Source of the DNA: Mycobacterium sp. Aquia_213
GTDB lineage: Bacteria; Actinomycetota; Actinomycetes; Mycobacteriales; Mycobacteriaceae
NCBI RefSeq assembly: GCF_026625985.1
Contig: NZ_CP113116.1
Span: 4,340,001 to 4,404,000, forward strand
Direction of reading: 5' to 3'
Length of the DNA stretch: 64,000 bases
In this document: in pieces, positions 46,368-55,115 of the stretch
Numbering within the stretch: the first letter of the stretch is position 1
Layout of the letters: every line of letters begins with the position of its first letter
The notes under the pieces: generated by a model
What the model was told of the DNA's origin: nothing
The model's database searches: none
Seen by the model: only the letters and a program-made list of their open reading frames with translations
Position numbers and translations under genes: made by a program

Positions 46368-47003
46368 ATGGCCGTCATGTCCGAGCCGGTACCAGCTACC
46401 GACAAGACTGTCGGGCTCGACGGCAGCGAGACCGTTGCCGCGCCCACTTCCGTGGAGCCCGAGGCGGCCACGTCGACGAACTCGGCCGGGTTGGCGTGGT
46501 CGCGCGGCGATGACGACGTCGATACCCCGAGCGATGCACCGAACCAGCGTCAATCGTGGCGTGCTACCTGGCGCACCGCCGCCGCCCTGCTCGCGGTCGG
46601 GCTGGTGATCGCCGGTGCGATTGTCCTTGGGCGCTCGCTGTTGACCACGCATCCCAAACCCTCAGCGCCCTCACCTACCGCGGCACCGACATCGAAGGCG
46701 GCCCCGGCTCCGGGAACGGCATCGACAGCCGCCCCGTCTTCGATTGTGTCGACACCAGGTCAGGACAATAAATACGTTCAGGACCTCAACGACCAGGGAA
46801 TCTCCTTCGCCAATCCGGACGCCGCCATCTACAACGGCAAGATGGTGTGCGCGAACATCCGCCTGGGCATGACGGTGCAGCAGATAATCGCAGATTTCCG
46901 GGCCACCAACCCCGCGCTGGGCAGCCATGCCGAGACGTACGTGACCATTTCGGTGCACGCCTACTGCCCGCAGAACAGCAACCTGGTTGGCAGCGGGCCC
47001 TAG
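46368..47003 (+). CDS. Membrane-anchored DUF732 protein
   Basis: 211 aa (ATG 46377 is an alternative start). An acidic, low-complexity N-terminus, one TM helix at ~70-91 (TAAALLAVGLVIAGAIVLG), a Pro/Ala/Ser-rich linker, then a DUF732 domain with paired Cys (VCANI and AYCPQ) and YVQDLNDQGISFANPDAAI. DUF732 is mycobacteria-typical and extracytoplasmic. Follows mmpL by 30 bases, so the two are likely co-transcribed. Confidence 0.88.
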   Translation: MAVMSEPVPATDKTVGLDGSETVAAPTSVEPEAATSTNSAGLAWSRGDDDVDTPSDAPNQRQSWRATWRTAAALLAVGLVIAGAIVLGRSLLTTHPKPSAPSPTAAPTSKAAPAPGTASTAAPSSIVSTPGQDNKYVQDLNDQGISFANPDAAIYNGKMVCANIRLGMTVQQIIADFRATNPALGSHAETYVTISVHAYCPQNSNLVGSGP

Positions 47004-47102
47004 CGAAATCGCCCCGCCAGCGACAACAGCTGCACGACCGCGACGCCTGCAAGAGACCCGCACTCATCGTGTCCCCGCCATTGCGTTGGAGGGTACCCGA
47101 TG

Positions 47103-48386
47103 TCACGACTTCGGGGTGAACTCGATGTGCAGTGCTTCCAGCCCGCGCAGGATGTACAGCGGAACGTAGCTGAAACGACGGTCCCCCGGTGGACCGTGCT
47201 GGGCTTCGTCGATCCGAATATCGTTGAGCCGGTCCAGGATTCGTTCGATCGTGACGCGACCCTCGATCCGCGCCAGCGGCCCACCGGGGCAGCTGTGCAC
47301 GCCTCGCGCGAACGCCACGTTTTGGCGTGCGTTGGGCCGGTCGACTCGCAGATCGGCCGGGCAGTCAAAGTGGCGCGGGTCCCGGTTGGCCGCACCGGGC
47401 AGCAGCATCATGGTTGTGCCCGCGGGCAATTCAACGCCGCCCAGGGTCGTGGTGGTGCGAGTCAACCGGAAGTCGCTCTTGATCGGGCTTTCCAGCCGCA
47501 ACATCTCCTCGACGAAGTTGGGAATGCGATCGCGGTTGCTGCGCAACGTATCCTGCAACTCCGGATCCTCGGCTAAGATGCGAAGCGCGCTGGACAGCAG
47601 CCGCGCGGTCGTTTCATGGCCCGCGATGAACAGGAACGTGGCAATACGGACCAGATCGACGACCTCGGGTAGCGAGCCATCCGGGAAACATTGGGTGGCC
47701 ATTTCGGTCAAGATGTCCTGGGCGGGGACCGCTCGCCGGTCGCTGATGTAGGTCGTGAACCACTTGTCCAGGTAGGCAAGGGGATTCATGTTCACCGAAC
47801 CGTCATCATCACGCTGCGCCCACGCCGGGTCCTCCGCGGGACCCGTGCCGGCGAGCAGTTCACGAAACATCGAATGATCGGCCTCGGGCACACCCAACAG
47901 GTCGGCGATGACCAGCAGCGGAAAGGGCTGGCCGAACGCCGAGGCGAACTCACAACGCCCGTCGGCGATGAACTCGTCGATCAGTTGATCGGCGAGGCGC
48001 CACATGAACTCTTCGTTCTCCTTAAGCCGCTTCGGGGTGAACAGCCCGTTGAGCAACGCGCGGTGCGCGGTGTGCCGGGGCGGGTCGAACGAGACGAGGT
48101 GCTCACTCATCGGAAATCGATCACGGTGGGATTCGATGAGGTCGGAGATGTCGTCGCCGGAGACGTTGAACGGCAACGGGAATGGCCCCAGGGATGAGTT
48201 CACCGCGGAATAGGTCGCGCTGTCCCGGTACACCTCGACCAGTTCGTCGTAGCCGGTCACCGCGACGACGCCACTGCTGGGCACGTGCATCACCGGGCAC
48301 TGCGCGCGCAGAAACTCGTAATAGGGGTATGGATCTGCGGCCACGCCGGAATCGCTGAAGAAGTTGACTTCGCCGAAGTCCCTCAT
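47103..48386 (-). CDS. Cytochrome P450
   Basis: 427 aa. I-helix AGHETT, K-helix EEMLRLE with ESPIKSDFR, and heme ligand Cys366 in FARGVHSCPGGPLARIEG. A soluble bacterial class I P450 needing ferredoxin and reductase, none of which is adjacent. Substrate not predictable. Its start is 45 bases from the divergent TetR start, with a palindrome between, so it is probably controlled by that repressor. Confidence 0.92.
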   Translation of the reverse strand: MRDFGEVNFFSDSGVAADPYPYYEFLRAQCPVMHVPSSGVVAVTGYDELVEVYRDSATYSAVNSSLGPFPLPFNVSGDDISDLIESHRDRFPMSEHLVSFDPPRHTAHRALLNGLFTPKRLKENEEFMWRLADQLIDEFIADGRCEFASAFGQPFPLLVIADLLGVPEADHSMFRELLAGTGPAEDPAWAQRDDDGSVNMNPLAYLDKWFTTYISDRRAVPAQDILTEMATQCFPDGSLPEVVDLVRIATFLFIAGHETTARLLSSALRILAEDPELQDTLRSNRDRIPNFVEEMLRLESPIKSDFRLTRTTTTLGGVELPAGTTMMLLPGAANRDPRHFDCPADLRVDRPNARQNVAFARGVHSCPGGPLARIEGRVTIERILDRLNDIRIDEAQHGPPGDRRFSYVPLYILRGLEALHIEFTPKS

Positions 48387-48395
48387 CCCGCGACG

Positions 48396-48421
48396 TTAAC
48401 ACTACTTACAACTAGTGTAAA
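48396..48421. promoter_or_regulatory. Likely TetR operator between P450 and tetR
   Basis: ACACTA, 8-base spacer, TAGTGT, with outer bases TT/AA also pairing (one mismatch), centred between the two divergent start codons. Position and symmetry fit a TetR-type operator. Confidence 0.45.
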
Positions 48422-48431
48422 GTGTGTAAAT

Positions 48432-48956
48432 GTGGACGGCGTCGACACAGCGGACCCGATGCGTGAACGCATCCTGCGGGCCACCTTCAAGGTGCTGTGC
48501 CGCCACGGGTACACCAAGCTGAATTTGTCCGATGTCGCCGGCCAGGCCGGCATCTCGCGCCCGACCCTCTACAAGTTCTTCTCGTCCAAAGAGGACCTGC
48601 TGTCCGCCTTCAGTCTCTTCGAATTGCATTTGCTGCGTGCGGATTTGGGTCGAGCGATCGAGGGCCGAGCCGGTAGTGAGAAAGTCGAGGCCCTGCTGCA
48701 GTTCCTGGTCGGCTTCCATGTGTCGTACCAGATGCGGGGGCTCATCGAAATCGAGCCGGGTCTGGTACTAGACCAGATGGCAAGAGCACTACCGGCATTG
48801 GTCGAGCTGGTCGCGCCCGCGCTGGCCGGACAGGTCCGCGACCCCGAGGTCGTGGCGATGACGCTGGTGCGCCTGGCGGTATGTCACTACCTTGTTCCCG
48901 GCTACGACGATGCCCGGCTACTCGATCAACTACGCGCCGCCGCGGGAGTACGGTAA
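48432..48956 (+). CDS. TetR-family repressor
   Basis: 174 aa from GTG 48432 (ATG 48459 is an alternative). N-terminal HTH: RERILRATFKVLCRHGYTKL, LSDVAGQAGISRPTLYKFFSSKEDLL. The ligand-binding C-terminal domain is shorter than average and has a long helix pair (VEALLQFLVGFHVSYQM). Divergent from the P450 and followed six bases on by an SDR gene, so it likely controls both, responding to the P450 substrate. Confidence 0.88.
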   Translation: MDGVDTADPMRERILRATFKVLCRHGYTKLNLSDVAGQAGISRPTLYKFFSSKEDLLSAFSLFELHLLRADLGRAIEGRAGSEKVEALLQFLVGFHVSYQMRGLIEIEPGLVLDQMARALPALVELVAPALAGQVRDPEVVAMTLVRLAVCHYLVPGYDDARLLDQLRAAAGVR

Positions 48957-48962
48957 CCGGCC

Positions 48963-49712
48963 ATGGGACGAGCGGGACGGGTTCAGGGCAAGGTAGTGCT
49001 GATTACCGGCGGTGCCCGCGGCATGGGCGCTTCCCACGCGCAGGCGCTGGTGGCAGAGGGTGCCCGCGTGGTAATCGGCGACGTTCTCGACGACGAAGGC
49101 CACGCGGTCGCCGAAAAGCTCGGGGAATCAGCGCTTTTCGTTCATCTTGACGTCGCGGATGCGGATCAGTGGGACCAGGCCATCGACGCGGCGGTGACGC
49201 GATTCGGGCGGCTGGACGCGCTGGTGAACAACGCCGGGATCGTGAAGCTGGGCTCATTGCGCGGCTCCTCGGTGTCCGACTGGCACCGGGTACTCGACGT
49301 CAACCTCACCGGCGCTTACCTGGGGATGCGGGCCGCGATCGAACCGATGATCGCCGCCGGCGGAGGATCGATCGTCAACATCTCGTCGGTGGAGGGATTG
49401 GCGGGCAGCGCCCACCTGCATAGCTATGTGGCCGCGAAGTTCGGGCTGCGCGGCATCACCAAGTCGGCCGCGGTGGAATTGGCGCAGCACAACATCCGAG
49501 TCAACTCCATCCACCCGGGCCTGGTGCACACCCCGCTGAGCCAGGGCGTCACCGAGGAGTTCATGCAACCCATTCCGCTGCGCCGGGGCGCCGCGCCGGC
49601 CGAGGTCTCCACCTTTGTCGTGTTCCTGATCAGCGAGGAATCCGCCTACGCCACGGGAGCGGAGTTCGTCGTCGACGGTGGCTTGACGAGTTACGTACCC
49701 GCCAAGATTTAG
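48963..49712 (+). CDS. SDR-family dehydrogenase
   Basis: 249 aa. Classical SDR: GGARGMGASHAQALV (TGxxxGxG-like), NNAG, NISSVEGL with catalytic Ser, YVAAK (Tyr-x3-Lys), and HPGLVHTP. Very close in pattern to the mycobacterial FabG3-type 20-beta-hydroxysteroid dehydrogenase (Rv2002), so alcohol/ketone exchange on a steroid-like or lipid substrate is plausible. Six bases after tetR. Confidence 0.9.
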   Translation: MGRAGRVQGKVVLITGGARGMGASHAQALVAEGARVVIGDVLDDEGHAVAEKLGESALFVHLDVADADQWDQAIDAAVTRFGRLDALVNNAGIVKLGSLRGSSVSDWHRVLDVNLTGAYLGMRAAIEPMIAAGGGSIVNISSVEGLAGSAHLHSYVAAKFGLRGITKSAAVELAQHNIRVNSIHPGLVHTPLSQGVTEEFMQPIPLRRGAAPAEVSTFVVFLISEESAYATGAEFVVDGGLTSYVPAKI

Positions 49713-49788
49713 AGCGCCGCTGCAGTCGTCGAAAACGCTGTCGCGGTGTGGAGTGCTGCACTAGCCTTCCCGGCGTGAGGAGCCATCA

Positions 49789-50136
49789 ATGACATGGACC
49801 AGCCTGCTCAAATCAGCCGCGATCGCAGCGGCACTCACCGCGCTGGCGTCGCATACACCGGTCGCGCACGCCGACCCCGACCCCATCTCCGTCGCCTCGT
49901 ACCTGGCCACCCTGAACTCGTACCAAGTCCCCTACGACAACCCTGGACGCATGATCGACATCGCAAACAACGTCTGCTTCCAGGCGCGCGGCGGGACAAA
50001 CTTCGACGCTATCGTCCCGAGGGTGGCCAGCGATGGTTACGCACCTGGACAAGCCCGCATTGTCATCGGGGCCGCGGTTATGACGTTCTGCCCCGACATG
50101 CAGCCGGCCTTGGATCGGTGGATCGAGAGCCGGTAA
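49789..50136 (+). CDS. Secreted DUF732 protein
   Basis: 115 aa. Sec signal peptide (SLLKSAAIAAALTALASH, cleavage near AHADP), then the DUF732 domain with two Cys (NVCFQ and TFCPD) likely forming a disulfide. Function unknown. GAGGAG before ATG 49789. Monocistronic in appearance. Confidence 0.88.
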   Translation: MTWTSLLKSAAIAAALTALASHTPVAHADPDPISVASYLATLNSYQVPYDNPGRMIDIANNVCFQARGGTNFDAIVPRVASDGYAPGQARIVIGAAVMTFCPDMQPALDRWIESR

Positions 50137-50225
50137 ACCCCATCGTTGATCACATCGGCCACATCGGCACCGAAAGGGTTGGGCTAGAACACTTCTGAGA
50201 TGCGATATCGCGTGGGCTATCGCAA

Positions 50226-50891
50226 TTAGAAGACGGCGAACCAGATCGCGATGTATTGGCAGATCGCCGCGACCGCGGTGCACGCGTGGAAGAACTCGTG
50301 ATAGCCAAATGTCCTCGGCCACGGGTCGGGCCAGCGCAGCCCATAGAACACCGCACCGATGCTGTACAGCGCGCCGCCGACGGCCAGCAAGACGGTCGCG
50401 GCGACGCCGGCGTTATGCAGGATCAACGGGCTGTACCAGACCGCAACCCAGCCCAGTAGCAGATACAGCACCACGCCGAGCCAGCGCGGCGCCGACGGCC
50501 AAAACAGCGTCAGCGCAATTCCGGCCGCCGCGCCACCCCACACGACCGCGAGCACCACGTACCCCGTCCCGCGTGGCATGTCCAGCCTGGCGAACGGTGT
50601 GTAGCTGCCGGCGATCAAGACAAAGATCATCGAGTGGTCGAGCCGTCGCATCCACTGTCTGGCGGTCACCGACTCCCAGTAGACGCGGTGGTAAATGGCG
50701 CTGACGGCGAACATCGCCACAATCGACAAGGTGTATGTCAGCGTCGAGTGCCCGGCCCGCTTGGATTCCAGCGCCCACGAAAGCGCCACCAGCGCGCTAC
50801 CCGCAAAGAAGGCAGCTACGGCGCAATAGACGTGGATCCAGCCACGTAGCCGTGGCCTCGCAAGCACCGCCGAATTGCTTTGGTAACTCAT
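50226..50891 (-). CDS. Hemolysin III / YqfA family membrane protein
   Basis: 221 aa from ATG 50891. Seven hydrophobic helices; SAIYHRVYW with YHR, LDHSMIFVLIAGSYTPF and the C-terminal GYHEFFHACTAVAAICQYIA match the PAQR/hemolysin III superfamily, including the conserved His residues of a possible hydrolase or metal site. Role in bacteria unclear despite the name. Confidence 0.9.
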   Translation of the reverse strand: MSYQSNSAVLARPRLRGWIHVYCAVAAFFAGSALVALSWALESKRAGHSTLTYTLSIVAMFAVSAIYHRVYWESVTARQWMRRLDHSMIFVLIAGSYTPFARLDMPRGTGYVVLAVVWGGAAAGIALTLFWPSAPRWLGVVLYLLLGWVAVWYSPLILHNAGVAATVLLAVGGALYSIGAVFYGLRWPDPWPRTFGYHEFFHACTAVAAICQYIAIWFAVF

Positions 50892-51059
50892 TGTCCCCCC
50901 ACCGGTGACATCGTCCTGCCGTAGCGTGGGCAATGGTTGTGTCGCACCTATGAATTACCTGTACGCGCGTGACGCGAGAGCCGGTGATATGTTCCGGCCA
51001 CGACGTTGCTGCCGCGCCCAAGGAGGTTCGTTATCCGGACGAGCATCTGGTTTCGCTGG

Positions 51060-52346
51060 ATGGCCAGGTACGGTGCACCGCGCGCGTTCTTGGCGGTGCA
51101 GGCTCGCCGCGGACAACCCTTGGCGCGGTTTCTGCTGGGGCGAGCCCGCGGAAGCGAGATGTATCGCCTGGTCGAGGACATCAGGCAACAGGGCCGCCTG
51201 GTGCGACGGCCGTTCGTGTGGGTGAGCGCCGACCACGAAATCTGCCGGATGGTGTTGCGCGACGATCGGTTTGGGGTGACCAACATCGTGAATGCGCCTA
51301 TCCCGCAGCCTTTTCCAGCATTGCTGGAACGAACCGATCCGGGCCTGCCCAACCCGGTGGAGCGTCCGGCGATGGTGATGTCGAATCCCCCGGATCACAC
51401 GCGTTATCGGCGCTTGTTTGCGCAGAGCTTCACGCCACGGGCCATCGACAGGCTCGGCGCTCGAGTCGAAGAGATCACGGCGGAACTGCTCGATGGTTTA
51501 GAGCGCAATCCCCGGCCCGACCTGGTCGCCGATTTCGCGACGGAACTTCCGGTCGCCGTGATCACCGAGATCCTGGGTTTGCCAGTCGATGCGCGCCCGC
51601 AGGTGCGCGAATGGGGCTACAGCTTGGCCCCGCTATTGGATTTCGGCACCAGTTGGAAGACGTTTCGCTTCGCCGTCGAGCGTCTGCGGGAGGTCGACCG
51701 CTACGCCGCCCAATTCATCGAACGCGCGCGTGACGGTGAGTCGCGCGACGATCCGTTCAGCCGAGTGGCCGCCGGCAGCGAGCTGACGCATCGCGAATTC
51801 GCCGCCAACGCTGCGCTTCTGGTCGGCGCGGGGTTCGAGACGACAGTTAACCTGATCGGCAATGGAATCGTGCTGCTGCTTCAGCATCCCCGCCAGCTAG
51901 CTCTCTTGCGCGACGATCCGGAGCTGTGGCCGGCGGCAGTCGAAGAGATTTTGCGATTCGAAAGCCCGGTGCAGATGCTGGTGCGTACCGCGCGGCGCGA
52001 CGCCGAGGTCGCCGGGGAGCACATCCGCGCCGGCTCGATGTTCGTGCTATTGATGGGCGGCGCCAACCGCGACCCACGCGTATTCAGCGACCCCGGCCGG
52101 TTCGACATCACCCGATCCAACGCACGAGACCACGTGGCGTTCGGTTCAGGCATCCACGGTTGCCTCGGTGCGGCCCTGGCGCGGATCGAGGGCGTCATCG
52201 CCCTGCGCACCCTATTCGAGCGATTCCCGAGCCTGAGCCTGCGCGAGCAGCCCGAACCACTCGAGCTGGTCACCTTGCACGGATTCAAACGCCTACCAGT
52301 CGAATTGCGAACCCGGCCGACCGGAGAAGCGCAGTCCGTCAGGTAG
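51060..52346 (+). CDS. Cytochrome P450, CYP140-like
   Basis: 428 aa from ATG 51060; heme ligand Cys368 in FGSGIHGCLGAALARIEG, I-helix VGAGFETTVNLIGNG, K-helix EEILRFESPVQ. The AGFETTVNLIGNGI and preceding sequence resemble mycobacterial CYP140. Homologues start about nine codons upstream of ATG 51060; the only good ribosome-binding site (AAGGAGG at 51020-51026) is six bases before an in-frame ATC (51033), while a TTG exists at 51006. The start is therefore open. Partners and substrate unknown. Confidence 0.88.
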   Translation: MARYGAPRAFLAVQARRGQPLARFLLGRARGSEMYRLVEDIRQQGRLVRRPFVWVSADHEICRMVLRDDRFGVTNIVNAPIPQPFPALLERTDPGLPNPVERPAMVMSNPPDHTRYRRLFAQSFTPRAIDRLGARVEEITAELLDGLERNPRPDLVADFATELPVAVITEILGLPVDARPQVREWGYSLAPLLDFGTSWKTFRFAVERLREVDRYAAQFIERARDGESRDDPFSRVAAGSELTHREFAANAALLVGAGFETTVNLIGNGIVLLLQHPRQLALLRDDPELWPAAVEEILRFESPVQMLVRTARRDAEVAGEHIRAGSMFVLLMGGANRDPRVFSDPGRFDITRSNARDHVAFGSGIHGCLGAALARIEGVIALRTLFERFPSLSLREQPEPLELVTLHGFKRLPVELRTRPTGEAQSVR

Positions 52347-52373
52347 CGCCGGCCACGAAATTCCAGACCGGAT

Positions 52374-52706
52374 CTACGATGACGCCGGCGGCTGGGTAAT
52401 CAGTTCCCCAGCGTGTTGGGGGCAGTAGGCGTTCACCGCGATCGTGGTGAACGCGACCGGGCTGTCCCCCTTGAATGCAGGATTGCTCTCCTCCAGGTCC
52501 TTGATGACCTCGGTCTCGGGCATGCCTTCATCCATTAGTTTGCATTCGCTCCTGCCAACCCCGATGGCGACGGCCGGCGTCTGATACGTGATGCCGGCGT
52601 TCTTCAGCTCGGTCAGAAAGTTCGCATCCGGACCCGGATCAGCCTGTGCCGGTGCGGCAACGGCGATGACGGCAGCAAAACTCGCAAAAACGATAACCCC
52701 TCGCAT
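52374..52706 (-). CDS. Secreted DUF732 protein
   Basis: 110 aa. Signal peptide (MRGVIVFASFAAVIAVAAPAQA), then FLTELKNAGITYQTPAVAI, Cys pairs SECK and AYCPQ. Same family as 46368-47003 and 49789-50136. Function unknown. Reads toward the CYP140-like gene and ends 27 bases from its stop. Confidence 0.9.
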   Translation of the reverse strand: MRGVIVFASFAAVIAVAAPAQADPGPDANFLTELKNAGITYQTPAVAIGVGRSECKLMDEGMPETEVIKDLEESNPAFKGDSPVAFTTIAVNAYCPQHAGELITQPPASS

Positions 52707-52853
52707 CGCTTCATCTTCCTACAGGCTCGCGCCGTTGTCTCGTCGACCGTATTTGGGATCGGTAGTCGCGGCCGCCCGATGTACTCATCGCAATCGCAAG
52801 GCCACCCAGGCAGCGAATGTGCAACAAATCGGGACAACGAAAGGAGCCCCGCC

Positions 52854-53573
52854 GTGACTAGCCTCTATGCGCTCAAGCCGTGGTTCACCAAGCGGTTGAC
52901 ACCCATCGTCGACGCCGCCGTAGCGCGGCGGGTCTCGCCGGATGTGTTCACCGCTGCGGGCGTGACCGCGGCCGCTGCAGCCGGCGTCGCGGTCGCGTTC
53001 GGATGCTGGCCACTCGCGACGCTGTTCATGGTGCTGCGGCTGGCCGGGGCCAACCTCGACGGCGCGGTGGCCCGCGCCCGCGGCGTGAGCCGGCCGTGGG
53101 GTTTCGTCGTCAACGAGATCGGCGACCGCACGGCGGATCTGTTCGCGTTCGGCGGCCTAGCTGTGTGGGCGGCCCGGCAGCACGGCCCAGGACTGAATTG
53201 GCTGTCTTGGCTGGTGTTCCAGGTGCTGGTCGCCGCACTTGCCGCGACGCTTCCCACGTTCGCGTCGCTGGCCGCGGCGGCTGCAGGCGCAACGCGCCGC
53301 AACGGCGGCCCGCTGGGCAAGACCGAGCGTTGCCTATTCGTGGTGCTGGGCACGGCCTTTCCGGTCATCATGCCCATCCTGCTGGCGCAGCTGGTGAACG
53401 GTTCACTCATCACCACGGCGCTGCGACTGCGTGCGGCACACCGCGAGGTCAAGGCCCAACGACCTCAGCACGTGGTGTTGGTGGAGCACATCGATGCGGT
53501 CACGCAGCCGATCAACACGATCACCCAGCCGCTGAACTTCGTCACGCAACCCCTCACCGGAGTGGCGGCATGA
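52854..53573 (+). CDS. CDP-alcohol phosphatidyltransferase-like membrane protein
   Basis: 239 aa from GTG 52854 (AAAGGAG eight bases upstream). Five to six TM helices and a motif LDGAVAR ... GFVVNEIGD that follows the CDP-alcohol phosphotransferase consensus but with Ala66 and Asn87 in place of two of the four metal-binding Asp residues (Asp69 and Asp91 are kept). The C-terminus repeats TQPxN three times (seven-residue period). Normally moves a phosphatidyl group from CDP-diacylglycerol to an alcohol; activity here is doubtful. First of four overlapping lipid genes. Confidence 0.75.
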   Translation: MTSLYALKPWFTKRLTPIVDAAVARRVSPDVFTAAGVTAAAAAGVAVAFGCWPLATLFMVLRLAGANLDGAVARARGVSRPWGFVVNEIGDRTADLFAFGGLAVWAARQHGPGLNWLSWLVFQVLVAALAATLPTFASLAAAAAGATRRNGGPLGKTERCLFVVLGTAFPVIMPILLAQLVNGSLITTALRLRAAHREVKAQRPQHVVLVEHIDAVTQPINTITQPLNFVTQPLTGVAA

Positions 53574-54205
53574 CCGCGACCCGGATGCCGAGCGTGCTTC
53601 GGCACTGGCTCTGGCGGACCGTGTGCGCCGCCTCGGGTGGACTGACCGTGACCGGACGCTGGCGCGCGGCGGGTGGTTGCGTCGTGGTGGCCAATCACAG
53701 CTCGCATGCCGACTCCGCGGTGCTGCTGGCGGCGCTTTCGCCGGCAGCTCGTCCGGTGATCGGGGCGGCGGCCGACTACTGGTTCGCCGTGCCCGCGCGG
53801 CGCGTCATCGCCACCTCACTGATCGGCGTCCTGCCGGTGCGGCGATCCGGTGACGGCAACTACGCCGAGCTGCTCGCAGCGGCCGGCCCCGCGCTGAAGG
53901 CCGGGCGCGCCGTCGTCATCTACCCCGAGGGGACCCGGTCGACCGACGGCACCATCGGGGAGTTCCGGTCCGGTGCACTGCGACTGGCGCGCGATTGCGG
54001 CGTGCCGATCGTTCCCGTCGCGATCGCGGGCACCGCCGACGTGCTGCCCAAGGACGGCCGCTACTCCCCCGCCCCGATGCACGTGCACATCGGCGCGCCC
54101 CTCGACCCGCATACCACGTCGGCCCCGCAGCTGCGGGCACGCGTGCTGGCCCTGCATGCGGAGTCCGGGGCCGACGTCGCCGACCGCTATGCCCTCGCGT
54201 CCTGA
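53570..54205 (+). CDS. PlsC-like lysophospholipid acyltransferase
   Basis: 211 aa. NHSSHADS carries the catalytic His-x4-Asp, and YPEGTRS the substrate motif of 1-acyl-glycerol-3-phosphate acyltransferases. ATGA overlap with the preceding gene. Provides phosphatidic acid for the CdsA-like enzyme encoded next, if substrates match. Confidence 0.9.
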   Translation: MTATRMPSVLRHWLWRTVCAASGGLTVTGRWRAAGGCVVVANHSSHADSAVLLAALSPAARPVIGAAADYWFAVPARRVIATSLIGVLPVRRSGDGNYAELLAAAGPALKAGRAVVIYPEGTRSTDGTIGEFRSGALRLARDCGVPIVPVAIAGTADVLPKDGRYSPAPMHVHIGAPLDPHTTSAPQLRARVLALHAESGADVADRYALAS

Positions 54206-54206
54206 G

Positions 54207-55115
54207 ATGACGATCATCGAGCACTACCTCTCGTTCGTGCACCGCGATCGGCGGATGCCGCTCAACGTCGACTTGGGTCCGCTGCACATCCACCTCTACT
54301 CGCGGGCCGTGTTTCTGCTGTGGGTCACGGTGGCGATCCTGGCCCTGGCCGGCATCGTCGTTCTGGTCTCCCGCAAGCGGGAGTTGATCCAGAAGTGGCG
54401 CACCTGGGCGCTGATCGCGCCTGCGGTCGGCCTTCCGGTGTGGATCGGCCACGGCACCACCGCCGCGCTGGCGGCAGGACTGGCCGTTGTCGCGGTGGCC
54501 GAATACGCGCGATTGGTAAGGCTGCGCCGACTGGATACCTGCGTGCTGGTCACGCTGGCGGTGCTCTACCCGATCGCCGCCTGGTTGCGTCCGTCGCTGT
54601 TGCAGCTCGCTCCCGTCGTCGTGCTGCTGTGTGCGGTGCCCTCGGTGCTCGGCGGCGACGTCGAGCACGGCGCCAAGCGCACGGCTTTCGCCGGGTTCGG
54701 ATCGGTGTGGATCTGCTGGTCGCTTGCACACCTCGTCATGGTGTGGCCGGACGCGTATTTACTCTGCTTTGCCGTGGCGGCCACTGACGTCGCCGCCTGG
54801 TGTGGCGGAAAGGGGTTGCGCCGCATGGCTTGGGCGCGTCGGCCGTTGTCCCCATTGAGCCCCAACAAGACGGTCGGCGGGATGGTCGGGGCGATCATCG
54901 GCGCGTTCGTCATCCTCACACTGTTGGGCACTATTTCGATCGGACTGCTCGTCGCCGTCTCCCTCGGTGGCCTTTTCGGCGACCTGCTGGAGTCCATGCT
55001 GAAGCGACAGGCCCAGGTCAAGGACGCCGGCTGCTGGCTGCCGGGCTTCGGCGGTCTGCTCGATCGGATCGACTCGTTGTTGCTGGTTCTCCCATTGGCC
55101 TACCTACTCGGATGA
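54207..55115 (+). CDS. CdsA-like phosphatidate cytidylyltransferase
   Basis: 302 aa from ATG 54207. About eight TM helices and the signature ESMLKRQAQVKD ... PGFGGLLDRIDSL of CdsA (usually KRxxxxKDxxxxxPGHGG; His is Phe here). Makes CDP-diacylglycerol from phosphatidic acid. As the main chromosome should have another cdsA, this is probably a specialised copy feeding the CDP-alcohol transferase-like protein. ATGA overlap with the next gene. Confidence 0.88.
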   Translation: MTIIEHYLSFVHRDRRMPLNVDLGPLHIHLYSRAVFLLWVTVAILALAGIVVLVSRKRELIQKWRTWALIAPAVGLPVWIGHGTTAALAAGLAVVAVAEYARLVRLRRLDTCVLVTLAVLYPIAAWLRPSLLQLAPVVVLLCAVPSVLGGDVEHGAKRTAFAGFGSVWICWSLAHLVMVWPDAYLLCFAVAATDVAAWCGGKGLRRMAWARRPLSPLSPNKTVGGMVGAIIGAFVILTLLGTISIGLLVAVSLGGLFGDLLESMLKRQAQVKDAGCWLPGFGGLLDRIDSLLLVLPLAYLLG

